A stretch of DNA of 64,000 bases from assembly GCF_950295315.1 (NCBI RefSeq), contig NC_080175.1:64815353-64879352 (forward strand). The letters are read 5' to 3'. Below, in pieces: positions 1 to 10,659 of the stretch (its first letter is position 1; the number at the start of each line of letters is the position of its first letter). This stretch comes from Erinaceus europaeus. Taxonomy: Eukaryota; Chordata; Mammalia; Eulipotyphla; Erinaceidae. The notes under the pieces are model-generated. The model searched no databases and was not told the origin of the DNA. It was given only the letters and a program-made list of their open reading frames with translations. Made by a program: the position numbers and the translations under genes.

Positions 1-152
1 TTTTTGTGATTCTTCCATGTAGCAGTTAGTCTAGAACCCCCAAGGGAGGGAACTGGGAACTGGTCCCAGTTAGCAGATCAATCCTCCTCTTAAAACAATA
101 CCAAAGATTGAAATTAGAATATCTGGCATTCTAGGTATGAAAGTATGTAGTT

Positions 153-446
153 GGGAGTCGGGCGGTAGTGCAGCGGGTAGCGGGTTAAGCTCAGGTGGCT
201 CAAAGAACAAGGACGGGCTTAAGGATCCTCCTTGGAGCCCCGGGCTCCCCACCTGCAAGAGTCACTTCACAGGCAGTGAAGCAGGTCTCTGGAGGAGTGT
301 ATCTTTCTCTTCCCCTCTCTGTCTTCCCCTCCTCTCTCCATTTCTCTCTGTCCTAGCCAACAATAATGACATCAATAACAACAACAATAATAACTGCAAC
401 AATAAAAAAACAAAAAGAGCAACAAAAGGGAATAAATAAATACAAA
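153..446 (+). mobile_element. SINE-A (ERI-like tRNA-derived SINE), short form
   Basis: Head gggagtcgggcggtagtgca is followed by an A-box-like stretch, then the pyrimidine-rich body and a CAA/AAT-rich tail ending in aataaataaa. It is flanked by gaaagtatgtagtt (139-152) and gaaagcatgtagtt (447-460), a 14-bp target-site duplication with one mismatch, so both ends are defined. The B-box region is degraded. The family name is from memory of hedgehog ERI SINEs. Confidence 0.85.
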
Positions 447-493
447 GAAAGCATGTAGTTTAAACTCCTATACTATCTACCCTGTCCTCCCTT

Positions 494-1880
494 TAGTATT
501 TTTTAACATTTTAATTTATTTATAAAATGGAAATATTGACAAGACCATAGGATAAAAGGGGTACATTTCCATACAATTCCTACCATCAGAAAACCTTATC
601 CCATCCTCCTTTGAAAGCTTTTCTTCTACTCTTTATCCCTCTGGGAATATGCACCTAGGATCATTATGTGGTACAAAAGGTGTGAGGTCTGGCTTCTGTA
701 GTTGCTTCCCCAATGAACATGGGCATTGGTAAGTTGATCCATACTCCCAGGCTGTCTCTCTTTTTCCCCTGTAGGGCAGAGCTCTGGGGAGGCAGTGCTC
801 CAGGAAAAATTGGTGGGGTCATCTGCCCAGGGAATTCACTCTGGCATTATGGTAGCATTTGGAACCTGGTGGCTGAAAAAAGAGTTCAGGTATAAAGCAG
901 AACAAATTGTTGACTAATCATGAAGCTAAAGGCAAGAATATTGCAGATGAAGATTTGGGGTCTCTGTTTTGGAAATATCTAATAGGTTTATATAATATAA
1001 TATAATAGGTATATTCCAAGGGGCCCATGACTTTACAAGATCTTACCTGAGTCTGACAGGTAACCCAAGTTATTTTGTGGGGAGATAGTGTCATAGCTGT
1101 AAAAAATGCTAGAAAGCTGGATCAGTGCAGGTTAAGCACACAGATTGGTCTAAGGATCTGGGTTTGAGCTCCCAGCTCCCCACTTGCTGGGGGTTCCTTT
1201 CATAAGTGGTGAAGCAGATCTGCAGGTGTCTTTCTCTTCTCCCCTCTGTCTCCACTCTTCTCTTGATTTCTCTCTGTCCTATCCAACAACAACAACATCA
1301 ATGGCAACTATAACAATAATGACAACAAGGACAACAACAACAAAAAAATGGGAAAAACAAATAAAAGATTTCCAGGAGAGGTGAATTTGTAGTACAGGCA
1401 CCGAGCCCCAGCAATAACCCTGGAGGCAAAAAAAAAAAAATCTGGATCATGGAATAAAGTAGCTTCCAAATATGGGAAAAGTATGTATTAACTGTAAACC
1501 CCATCAACTTAATCCTGGGCCCATATTTAGCACAGCAGCCTATGTAACATCTGCGTCCCTGTAGGTCTGAGCTCACATTCTTTGGTCGCAGCTAGCAACA
1601 TTCATGGCGGCACTAATTTTAGGACCCATCTTCTAGGAGTGGTAGAGTATGTTGCCCACCCTCCCATAGGAGAATGGAACAGTCTCTACCACTGTTAATC
1701 TGAATTGAGGGCAAGGTCTTATAGGGGCCCACAAACATGTCTATTATGTTGTTCCTGATGGAGAAGACCAGTGGCTGTGGAGAGAGGGATCTGTTAGAGG
1801 TCTTGGCCCATCATGTCTGTGTAGGAATCCCTGACTAGGGCCCCAGGTGATGGGGTGGCCTTCTAGTAATCAAGGAATCA
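494..1880 (-). mobile_element. Old L1 3'-UTR fragment, split by a SINE
   Basis: Read on the minus strand, this matches the L1 3' end seen elsewhere in the window: the terminal A-rich tail, the cataggataaaaggggta block, and the caatgaacatgggcattgg block. It is the longer 3'-UTR type, because 1450-1880 is the reverse complement of sequence also found at 23.4-23.9 kb. A SINE interrupts it at 1125-1441. No ORF remains. The 5' (right) limit is approximate. Confidence 0.75.
1125..1441 (+). mobile_element. SINE-A long form, nested in an L1 fragment
   Basis: The copy lacks the first part of the tRNA-like head. It contains the B-box-like gggtttgagctccc, the body, and the long-form 3' extension ending ccctggaggc plus a run of A. 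ctggatca occurs at 1117-1124 and 1442-1449, an 8-bp flanking repeat. L1 sequence resumes directly after it, so this insertion is younger than the L1 fragment. Confidence 0.75.
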
Positions 1881-4800
1881 TCATTAAAGTATGCCTGTCT
1901 CTTGCTTTTGTGATCCTTTCTTTGTCTGACAAGGTTACTTTTGAAGTGATTGAGCTCCTTTACTATTTTTAAAACCCAATAATATTTGGAGTTTGTGTGC
2001 TGTAGTGCAAAGAAAGGTATTTCATAAAGATTTTTCCCTGTGTCATCGTGTTGGAGGGGGGAGAGGGAATCAGTCATCTCTGCTTCTTTGCTACCCGGAT
2101 GAAAAATAATTTGAAAGGACACACGTTCAGGTGTATGGTTTCTAAATTCTTTATTAGCCTTGAGAAATAAAAGTTAAGAGAAAGGCTCAGGTGATAGACT
2201 TCCCAAGGGTCTTTTGGCCTAAAAACCCAGACTAAAATCCCAAGGTCAGTGATCAAGGCCCAAGACCCTTCCTTGTTCAAGATCCATTATTGTATAACAC
2301 TCTTGACATCACATGGGGACCCACTTTTCATTGGCCTGATGGGGTAAATTCCTCCCCCTCTATATAGTGCAAAAGGAAAAAGGAGAACCTTTCACCAAAT
2401 GAATCTCTGTTCCTCATGTGCAAACTCAGTGAAAACAAACTATGCTAGAAATAAGCTACTGTGCATCCTAGTTCCATGTGTGCAAGCCCAGGAAAGCAGA
2501 ATGTACTCTTCAGGATCCTCTGTGTTCTGAATTTTCCCTCAACAATTGCAATAGAATGGAAGCACAATTTAACGATTTTAACAGGGCTCATTTGTTTTTT
2601 TTACATATTATATTCCAAGCACATCTTGTTACATAATATAATTTTCATCTTTAATGAATATTGAGCATCATCAAACACAAAGACCAATGTTTGTGTAGAA
2701 CTCTATGTACTTTAGCTTGTTTTCCTGCATTATTTACGTATTTGGTATGTTTTTATCACAACCCCCCAATGTGATAACTCTTTGGTTTTGTGAAGGAACA
2801 ACATATATATATATAAGCAAATTTCATTGCCCAAATTCATTTTAGCAGCCATTTATAATTTCTCTATTGTAACTATGAACTAGATGGCTATTAACCATCT
2901 CTCAGTTTGCCCAACCATGCAAGTACATGTTATTTTTTATTGATTATATGAAGCAGTGTTTATTGTTTTTGGCAAACAGCATAGAGAAACTATAAACTAA
3001 AATGGCCATGAATTTGTTTCAAAGTTAAACTCCACTAATAAATGCAAAATGCAAGCATAATTCAGGCTAGATATTTTTATTTCATACAGTACCAGTTTCA
3101 AAAAACATATTTTCTTAGATAGTAATATAGCAGATGTACTAAATAAGTATTCAGTTAATAAATATATCAAGTTCAGTTTCAATATTTTGTTGTTTTTTGT
3201 TTGTTTAATTGATAGAAAGATAAATAATTTTACTGTGGAAAGATTTTGAGAGGTATCATTTTCAAATCCCATATCAACCTGTACTCCTTGACGCCGTTCA
3301 GAAACTTTCTATTAACTATCATGATTCCAGCGAGAATGACTCTGACCATGTAAACTTGACCACGGTGAGAAAAACCATGAGCCATTCAGACATGTGAAAT
3401 CTTTACTTTTCTGTTGACATTTGTTATTTGTGAAAAATTACACAAGCTATTTGCTAACTATCCCTTAGCCATAGTCAATATCAACAATTAATACTTAATT
3501 ACCTAGATTATTTTAAAATGCATAGTTAAATGCTCCTAGGTTAGCACATTAATTCCCTTGATTAGAAAATTTTCACTCTTCCATTATACTTTATATTACA
3601 TTGACCATGACAGAGTTTTTAATGTCTAGGATAAAATTTAATTAAGCAACCATGGTTGCAGCTATACCACTGCCCAAAATATTATTTAAAAAAACTGTAT
3701 GCTGTTCTTTGTTAAAAAAAAAAATAGCACTGTGTTCCAGCTTTGTATAAATACATCATTCAAACATAAAGTTCAGCTTTGGATGACTGACATAATTATC
3801 TCATAGGGAAAGTAAATGAGCATGAGATACAAAATATTTTCTTTCTAATTGGAAATTAGTTGTTGCAACCATTTTGAGTGAGTAGTTCATCTCCCACACT
3901 AGCATTTGAGCAAGCAATTTAATTCAGTTTTGCTGATGCAATGAAAGAGTTTATTAATTCTGAGTCAAATGCCTGATAGTCAGCAATACAAGTATTACAA
4001 GTATTACACATATCTAGCTGATTGTAGAGATACAGACTTTGGAGAGCATCAAATACCAGGTTTTATCATGAACAATTTTTGTTCTTGCCATGTGAGTTAC
4101 TCAATTATGTGCTTAGCAAGTGATCAACTAGTCAAGAGAGGCAGATTATAATTCCTTAATGGATTGCTTCTTTCTGACATATTCTATTAGTTTAAAGGTG
4201 TAATTAGTCTGAAGAATCACATATTTGGTATTCTTTCTAGCTACACTATAGGTATAGCAATAGTGTAACCATTAATCATTTTGTAACTGAAATATTAGTT
4301 TTTCCACCCAGATACTTTTTCAAAAAAATTTAATAAACTTATATTGCACCTCTTGTCTGTTTATGTGGTGGCGGGGATTCACTTGGACTACTAGGATATT
4401 ACACTTTCATTATCTTTCAAATAATGTTTCTCTAGTTTAGAATCCCCTATAGCTTTTATTACATATTCTGTATATATACATATATATATATATGTATATA
4501 TATGATGTTCAGTGTATGAACTTGCAGTTCCTGTGTCAATAAAATATCCTGTGGTTATCCAAGAAAGTTGTATGAGCAAGTTTGGTTGCCTCTGATATCT
4601 CTTTAACCTGAAGCATTTATTTGTCCATGCAACAAATATCACGTGAGATGGATGAGTCCCAGATCTATAGACAGGTCAATACAAAGCAAAGAAATCCCAG
4701 CTCAGAACTGAAAGCAATGCCATAAACTATGTAGTCTAACTGAGGTAAAGTAGCCCATTAAAAGCAAAGACTCATGTGAAAAAAATATTATTTTGTGAAC

Positions 4801-5679
4801 AACAAGGCTATTTTTTTGTGGCCCAGTAATTACATATTTGGTGTCAAAACAGCAACACCTTATTTTGTCTTTACAAGAAATATGATTTAACGATTGAAGC
4901 ACTATAGATATTGCCTCAGTAGAGGAATGAAGAAGCTTGATTTCAGATAGCTACAAACAATAACAATTCTCTATATAACCTCTCCACTTTCATTACTGAT
5001 TACTTTGAGGCTTCCACCAAAGACAAATCTCTCCAATTGCACATAGTGAACAGGGACTGAGGTGTTTTATTTGTGAAATTAAATTGCCTCTTTTAAAAAC
5101 TCCTCTGCTTATTTTGTTGTTATCAGATAATGTGTTAGCAAAATGCTGCAATATGGAAATGTCAATATTCATTTATAAAATTCACTGCAATGCTTTAAAT
5201 GGATGCAAGTAGTACAAAATGATTTATATGCAAAACATTTGTGGCTTAATCAGACTCATAAATTTGACTGAACATTTAATCAATTAGGCTTATTTGATTC
5301 ACTAGAAGTTTAAAACATTCTTTAGTGGTACACGATGCAGGATAAATAATAGTACATATACTAGGAATTTTCCAAATTGAACTTAGTGAATGACTTTGTT
5401 TTGCAGTGTATATGCTACTAATGGCAAACAAAAGTAGTGGGCCATAAGCTTTTTCAAAAAGCGATTAGAAACCGACAAATCATAAATCACATTAAAAACA
5501 CTATTTTTCTTTCTAAAAATCCTTACATTATTTCACGTTTGTCCAACTGAACTATGGACAGTCTCAATTAAATATAAATTAATCTGCTCTGAATAAGTAG
5601 ACTTAATCTCATTGATACTATGTTATAAAATATTCACATAATGATTTTGTTCACTGTATATATGCCAATCAAATGCAAC
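1881..5679. other. Unique AT-rich sequence, no gene seen
   Basis: I see no family protein, exon or recognised repeat here. There are short AT microsatellite patches near 2,803-2,815 and 4,472-4,503. The stretch 2,090-2,400 is less AT-rich than the rest and could be an old repeat, but nothing else in the window matches it. The small ORFs have no recognisable content. Confidence 0.5.
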
Positions 5680-5818
5680 TTTTTTTTTTTTTTTTTTTTT
5701 TAACCAGAGCATTGTTCAGCTCTGGCTTATGGTAGTGCAGGGGACTGAATCTGGGACTTCAAAGCCTTAGGCATGAGAGTCTGTTTGCATAACCATTATG
5801 TTATCTACCCTTTGCCCT
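5680..5818 (-). mobile_element. SINE-B (short tRNA-derived SINE)
   Basis: A T-run of about 21 is followed by the antisense body ctctggcttatggtagtgca and an antisense tRNA-like head that includes gcataaccattatgttatct. The same order recurs at 39.7, 40.8 and 46.2 kb. Imperfect flanks aaatgcaact (5671-5680) and aaatgtaagt (5819-5828) suggest a degraded target-site duplication. Confidence 0.75.
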
Positions 5819-6639
5819 AAATGTAAGTTACCATTTTTTAGGGCAGTAATAAATTGATCATTTCAGAATTCCTTCATTAAGTTGATAATGCTAAGAATTT
5901 TATTTGTTAGGTATCAAGCTATCAGCAAATAATTTTTATTTTATTTTTTAAGGTACTCCAATATTAGAATAAAATTGAAAAACTGGCTTCAGAGATTTTG
6001 CTAGTAAACCACACCACTTTCATCAAGTAAAGATACTTAAAAAAGCCATTCTCAGTGCTTTACTCTTTCATTATAATCTATATAATTTTGAGAATCAAAC
6101 ATAATGTAATTATAGAAGGAAGAGATGAAAGTAAGTATAACATCTTTTGGTACAAGTGGGGAAATTATGTGATGAATAATAGAAAGAATAAAGACTAAGA
6201 AATGCTGAAGCCTGGACATTTTATTAGTTTTCTTGCCAGATTGCTTTAGGATACTCATATACAGTTCTTTTGGGTTCACTCATCTCATTTGTAAAACCAT
6301 AGGATTAATATTATATTTAACAAGGTAGCTTCATACTATAGGATTGAATGTTCCTACTTCAGTGCTACAAAGAACAAAGTGTTATAATCTGTACAATGTT
6401 GATAATGTGAATCTTAAAAATAAAAAGAAAATCTCAGAAGGAAGGTTTGAGATAAAAGGGATATAATGAATAAACAATATAAGGGAAAAAGGTAAACATG
6501 GAAGAAAATGGAAGACTGTATTCATGTAAGATAGTAAGATCTTAAAATTAATGATAATTAGCTTATATGATGGCTGAACATTGACAGCTTTCCTTGTATG
6601 CATGAGGTTCTGGGTTTCTTGGAATGTTCCTACCCATGA
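5819..6639. other. Unique AT-rich sequence, no gene seen
   Basis: No recognisable gene or repeat. The minus-strand ORFs of 73-75 codons are low-complexity AT-rich readings with no identifiable domain. Confidence 0.5.
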
Positions 6640-7125
6640 CCACAGAATGTGTGCTCAGACCTTCAGGGATTCAGAGGCCACATAAGCTCCTAAACTGAAT
6701 ATGGGCCCCAGATTAGATCAAATCAAATAGATGGGGTTTATAGTCAACAATATTTATACACCTTTCCCATATTTGGGAGCTACTCTCTTCCCTGATCCAG
6801 CTTTCCAGCCCTTTTTCTAGCCATGATATCATCTCCCCAGACAACAACTTGGGTCCACCTGTATTTCAGATATCAAGTTCAGGAAAATAAAACAAACAAC
6901 CAAACAAAAAAAAAATAGTATAGTCATGGGCCTTTTGGAATAAAACTAAAATAGGCCTACTACCTACCTTCAAAACGGAGACCCTAAATCTTCATCTGCA
7001 ATATTCCAACCTTTAGGTTCATGATTAGTCAATAATTTGTTTGGCTTTATATGATAACTCTTTTTCAGCCACCAGGTTCCAGATGGTAACATGATGCCAA
7101 CTGGACTTCTCTTGGCAGATGATCC
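6640..7125 (+). mobile_element. Old L1 3'-UTR fragment, long type
   Basis: It shares a block order with 23.7-23.95 kb, 26.4-26.6 kb and 43.3-43.6 kb: an ataagctcct region, catatttgggagctactctc, the aacttgggtccacctg block, then aaatcttcatctgcaatatt and catgattagtcaa. It breaks off within the gatgatcccac segment, so the polyA end is missing. No ORF. Both limits are approximate. Confidence 0.7.
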
Positions 7126-7364
7126 CACACAGACACACTGCCAGTCAGCTCCAGGAAAAGCCTCTAAGGGATGACTCATTTATTGAGGGATACAAGCAAG
7201 TAGATATACCCATACTCCAGAGAAGATTGAGGTAATCATTAACCCATACACAACACATAGTTACATCTTGACCTACAAAGTATTTGATCACAACTAGAAA
7301 GTTGTCATATAAGACTTGGTCATGAGCTCACAGTACAAGGACAGGCATTTTTTACTGAGGGTAA

Positions 7365-7690
7365 ATTACAAGCACCTCCGGTCATGGGGGAAGGGAGCAG
7401 TTGAGTAAAACCAGTATATCTGCGGTGGGTTTCAAGTTGGCCATACACAATAATTCATGGTCTTTGTTTAAAGGGGATGAAGTAGCATGTACAGAAAAGT
7501 TCCCATTCTGAAAAGGACTGATCATCATAAATTCATGAGGTCAGGCAAGGACCTGCCTACCTCATTCCCTCAGAAAAGAGGGATGATCTCAGGGTCAACC
7601 TGCTTAGTTAGAATCATGGAAATAATAGCCTGGACTTCCCAGACAGTAGGATTTTTCCCCACAATTGAGGTGACTCAGAAAGGAAGCCAG
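7365..7690 (+). repeat. Dispersed repeat of unknown class, copy 1
   Basis: This stretch can be aligned by eye along its length with 39,079-39,400. Shared landmarks include agcacctc, gtgggttt, caagttggc/agttggcagt, aacctgcctacc or acctgcctacc, gggtcaacct, and ttcccagacagt followed by ttccccaca. It fits none of the L1 or SINE patterns in the window. It could be part of an old LTR or DNA transposon. Confidence 0.5.
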
Positions 7691-7759
7691 AACAATAGAG
7701 AGAACAGGATATTCTCTGTCCTACAATAGTAATCTCCACTTCAGGAGATAGAACTACCA

Positions 7760-7986
7760 TTTTTCTATACACTTTATTATTTTTATCTAATTTTACTTTT
7801 CCATTTCATTTGATAGGACAGAAAAAAATTGAAGGGGTAAATAGAGAGAAACATGCATACCAGTTTCACCACCTGTGAAGCTTTCCCCCTGCAGGTGGAG
7901 AATGGGGGACTTGAACCGAGATCCATGCACCGGTCCTTGTGCTTTGTACTATGTGTGCTCAACTGGGTGTGCCACCACTCGCCCTG
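7760..7986 (-). mobile_element. SINE-C, antisense
   Basis: Antisense SINE body: ggacagaaaaaaattgaa, then cacctgtgaagctttccccc, gcaggtggag, an antisense B-box region cttgaaccga, and the head ending gtgtgccaccactcgccc. Members of this group have gaagctttccccctgc where SINE-A has gaagcgactcccctgc. Confidence 0.75.
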
Positions 7987-8937
7987 CTATCTATGTGCTT
8001 TAAAGACAACAAACCAAAGCCAGTTAATCAATGAAAAACTCTGAAATCATCATCTTTTAAAAAAATCTATCAGCAGATTTATCAACAGGTGCTGCTTTTC
8101 AAACCTGACATAGTTGTAATCAATTCCTTCTACTATGAGTCAACTCATAGCAGGAGAGTGACATGTGGTCAAGGCTCTATTAAGTTTACTGAGGACACCT
8201 GTATTAGTCTATTTCAATCCATCACCCCCCCCCCTTCCATTCATGCCGTGTCAGTGCCATCCTCTAAAATGTGAGAAAGATCTTACAGAAATAGATATTA
8301 GGTCATGTCATTCTCCTGCTATTGGCTTTCCATTTCTCTTAAAACAAAACCTGATGCCTAAACTGTAGTTTCTATCTACATTCTTTGCTAAAATCTATCT
8401 TACTCTTTCTCTTATTCTGGATATTAGCAATGTAAGAGTCATCAAAGTCAACTCCTTTTTTGCACTTTGACATTTAGCATTTTTCCAACTGAATATTTTT
8501 CCAACTTCCTGCTTAGATATTTCTTCTTAGCAAGACCTTCCTGACAACGTTATGGAGAATACCAAATCTGTTTGTTGTGTTTTCCACATTCTTTAGAGTC
8601 TTATTTCCTATTTATTGCTTAAATGTTTCATATTTATTTGAATATTTAATTTTCTTATTTGGGTCAATATTTCATTAGCACAATGATGACATTAGCTATT
8701 ATCTGCTTAAAAATGATTTGGTATATTTATTATCTTCCTAACTAAATTACAAGCATGTTTTCAGAACCAGTAAATGCTGTTAAATAATATGAAACAAATA
8801 TGCTGTGTATTTTTTTGTGATCTGGTGGAGCTATTTAAATTTCTAGTGACGTTCTTTCTCAAAGAACATTAAACTTTGTCATGCAGTATGATTCGTTTCT
8901 AAGACACACAGATAAGAAAATCTTCATATTTGAAAGG
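7987..8937. other. Unique sequence, no gene seen
   Basis: AT-rich sequence with a C-run near 8,225. No supported coding or RNA feature. Confidence 0.5.
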
Positions 8938-8949
8938 TACTTTATTTTT

Positions 8950-8982
8950 TATTTATTTTTTAATTTTATCTATCTATCTATC

Positions 8983-9032
<50 letters not shown>

Positions 9033-9273
9033 TCCCTTTTGTTGCCCTTGCTGTTTTACTGTTGTTGTCGTTGTTGGATAGAACAGAGAGAAATGAAGAG
9101 AGGAGGGGAAGATAGAAAGGGGAGAGAAAGATAGACACCTGCAGACCTGCTTCACTGCCTGTGAAGCGATTCCCCTGCAGGTGGGGGAGCGGAGGCTCGA
9201 GCCGGGATCCTTATGCCAGTCCTTGTGCTTTGTGCCACTTGCACTTAGCCCACTGCACTACCACCCGATTCCC
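8950..9273 (-). mobile_element. SINE-A, antisense, with an expanded tail microsatellite
   Basis: A complete antisense SINE-A: tail, CAA-type linker, ggacagagagaaatg-like body, cacctgcagacctgcttc, antisense B box ctcgagccggga, and head ending accacccgattccc. The target-site duplication tactttattttt is at 8938-8949 and 9277-9288. An ATCT array has grown inside the A-rich tail. Confidence 0.85.
8967..9032. repeat. (ATCT)n microsatellite
   Basis: About 15 near-perfect tetranucleotide units with one interruption, lying within the tail of the SINE at 8950-9273. Confidence 0.95.
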
Positions 9274-9288
9274 AGCTACTTTATTTTT

Positions 9289-9777
9289 ATACTTTGGTTA
9301 TTATTACCTTTTTAAATGTTAATTCTTGGTTCAGTGTTGGCCATGATTTTCTGGTGACATTTATGTCTAATTTATTAGATATCCTTTCTTATTTCCATGC
9401 CCTTTTTCAGGATTTATATTTAAAATTATGATCTCTTTCTATCTCTGTAGTTTGATAGCTTAGATACCAAGCTTGAAAATTAACCTTTAAGTAGTTAAGC
9501 ATTTTCCCCCCAATATTTGTTTTAGTTTCTAAAATGATTGCTTTAGACAGCTTGGGTAGTTATGAAAGAATTTTATACACTGAGTGACTTAGTGGCAGCA
9601 TTAACTTCTCACAGTTTTGGGGAAGTAAGAAAGTCCAAGATTAAGGCATCAGCAGGCTTAGTTTCTAATAGGAATCCTCTTCCAGGTTCACTGATGGCTG
9701 CCTTCTCACTACTTTCTAAGATACAGAGTTGAAAGCTCTGATCTTTCCTGACCTCAGAACACTAATGCTATTATTAT
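9289..9777. other. Unique sequence, no gene seen
   Basis: AT-rich sequence between two SINEs. Nothing recognised. Confidence 0.5.
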
Positions 9778-9905
9778 ATACCTGCAGGGGGGATGCTTCA
9801 TAAGCAGTAAAGCAGGTCTGTAGATCTCTCTGTCTCTCTCTCTCTTCCCCTCCCCTCACAATTTCTCTCTGTCCTATCAAATGAAATGGAAAAAATAAAA
9901 ATGAT
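9778..9905 (+). mobile_element. SINE fragment, body and tail only
   Basis: Starts at cctgcaggggggatgcttca, continues through gtaaagcaggtctg, a CT-rich stretch and atttctctctgtcctatcaa, and ends in an A-rich tail. The tRNA-like head is absent, so it is 5' truncated. Confidence 0.65.
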
Positions 9906-10309
9906 GAATTAATCATCACTTTCCTCTTGGAAGTTTCATCATACACAAGACCTCCTCTAACACCAATTCCACCAGTCTATATGTGGCCCAACTCATTGAG
10001 CTGATGCTCCTCTGTCAAAACTAATGTTAGAAGAAAATGAAACTTTTTCGTCCTTCCTGTTTGCTTCAAGATTCAACTAGAGAATGATATCTCCGGAGTT
10101 CTGGGGCTGCCACTCCCGAATAGGATCCTAATCAGAGAGGAAACCTCTGAAAGCAGAGAGGCTGATGATATTAAGTGATAAAGATGAGAAACATGCAGCT
10201 AAGATAATATGAACAAGGAATAAAAATGTTTCCATGTCAGTTGTGACCATGCAAGTAAGATTATTTCATTGAATGTTATCGAACAGTCTGGCCACTATTT
10301 ATGGCCAGT

Positions 10310-10350
<41 letters not shown>

Positions 10351-10639
10351 GTCAGTGGAATTGCTGCTGTTATAGTTTCTAAATAGACGAATAAATGCTC
10401 GTATGCAAATTACTATTTTGATTCATAAAATGTAAGCAAGCACATGACAGATACCTTTTTGATAAGAAGAAAGTAATCATTTGATTAGTACTCATTTTTC
10501 ATAAGCACTGCTGATTGATGATTATGCTCAACTGTTCTACTGCAGACTAACATGAAAACACAAATAACTTCTGTTTTTTCCTAAACAAGATATTACTTTC
10601 TAGTGGGTTAATCAAAGATCCTAAATCCATTTCGTTAAC
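9906..10639. other. Unique sequence with a GT microsatellite
   Basis: No gene seen. A (GT)n array lies at 10,308-10,349. The right edge is the target site of the young L1. Confidence 0.5.
10308..10349. repeat. (GT)n microsatellite
   Basis: About 20 GT units with one early interruption (tgtatgtg). Confidence 0.95.
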
Positions 10640-10659
10640 ATTTTCCCAAACAAAATGTG
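10640..10659. repeat. L1 target-site duplication, left copy
   Basis: attttcccaaacaaaatgtg is repeated exactly at 13827-13846, and both copies run into T stretches. The intact 20-bp match marks a recent insertion. Confidence 0.9.

Noticed and set aside
8967..9032. CRISPR-like array
   Set aside because: It is a simple ATCT microsatellite with no spacers, in a mammalian SINE tail.
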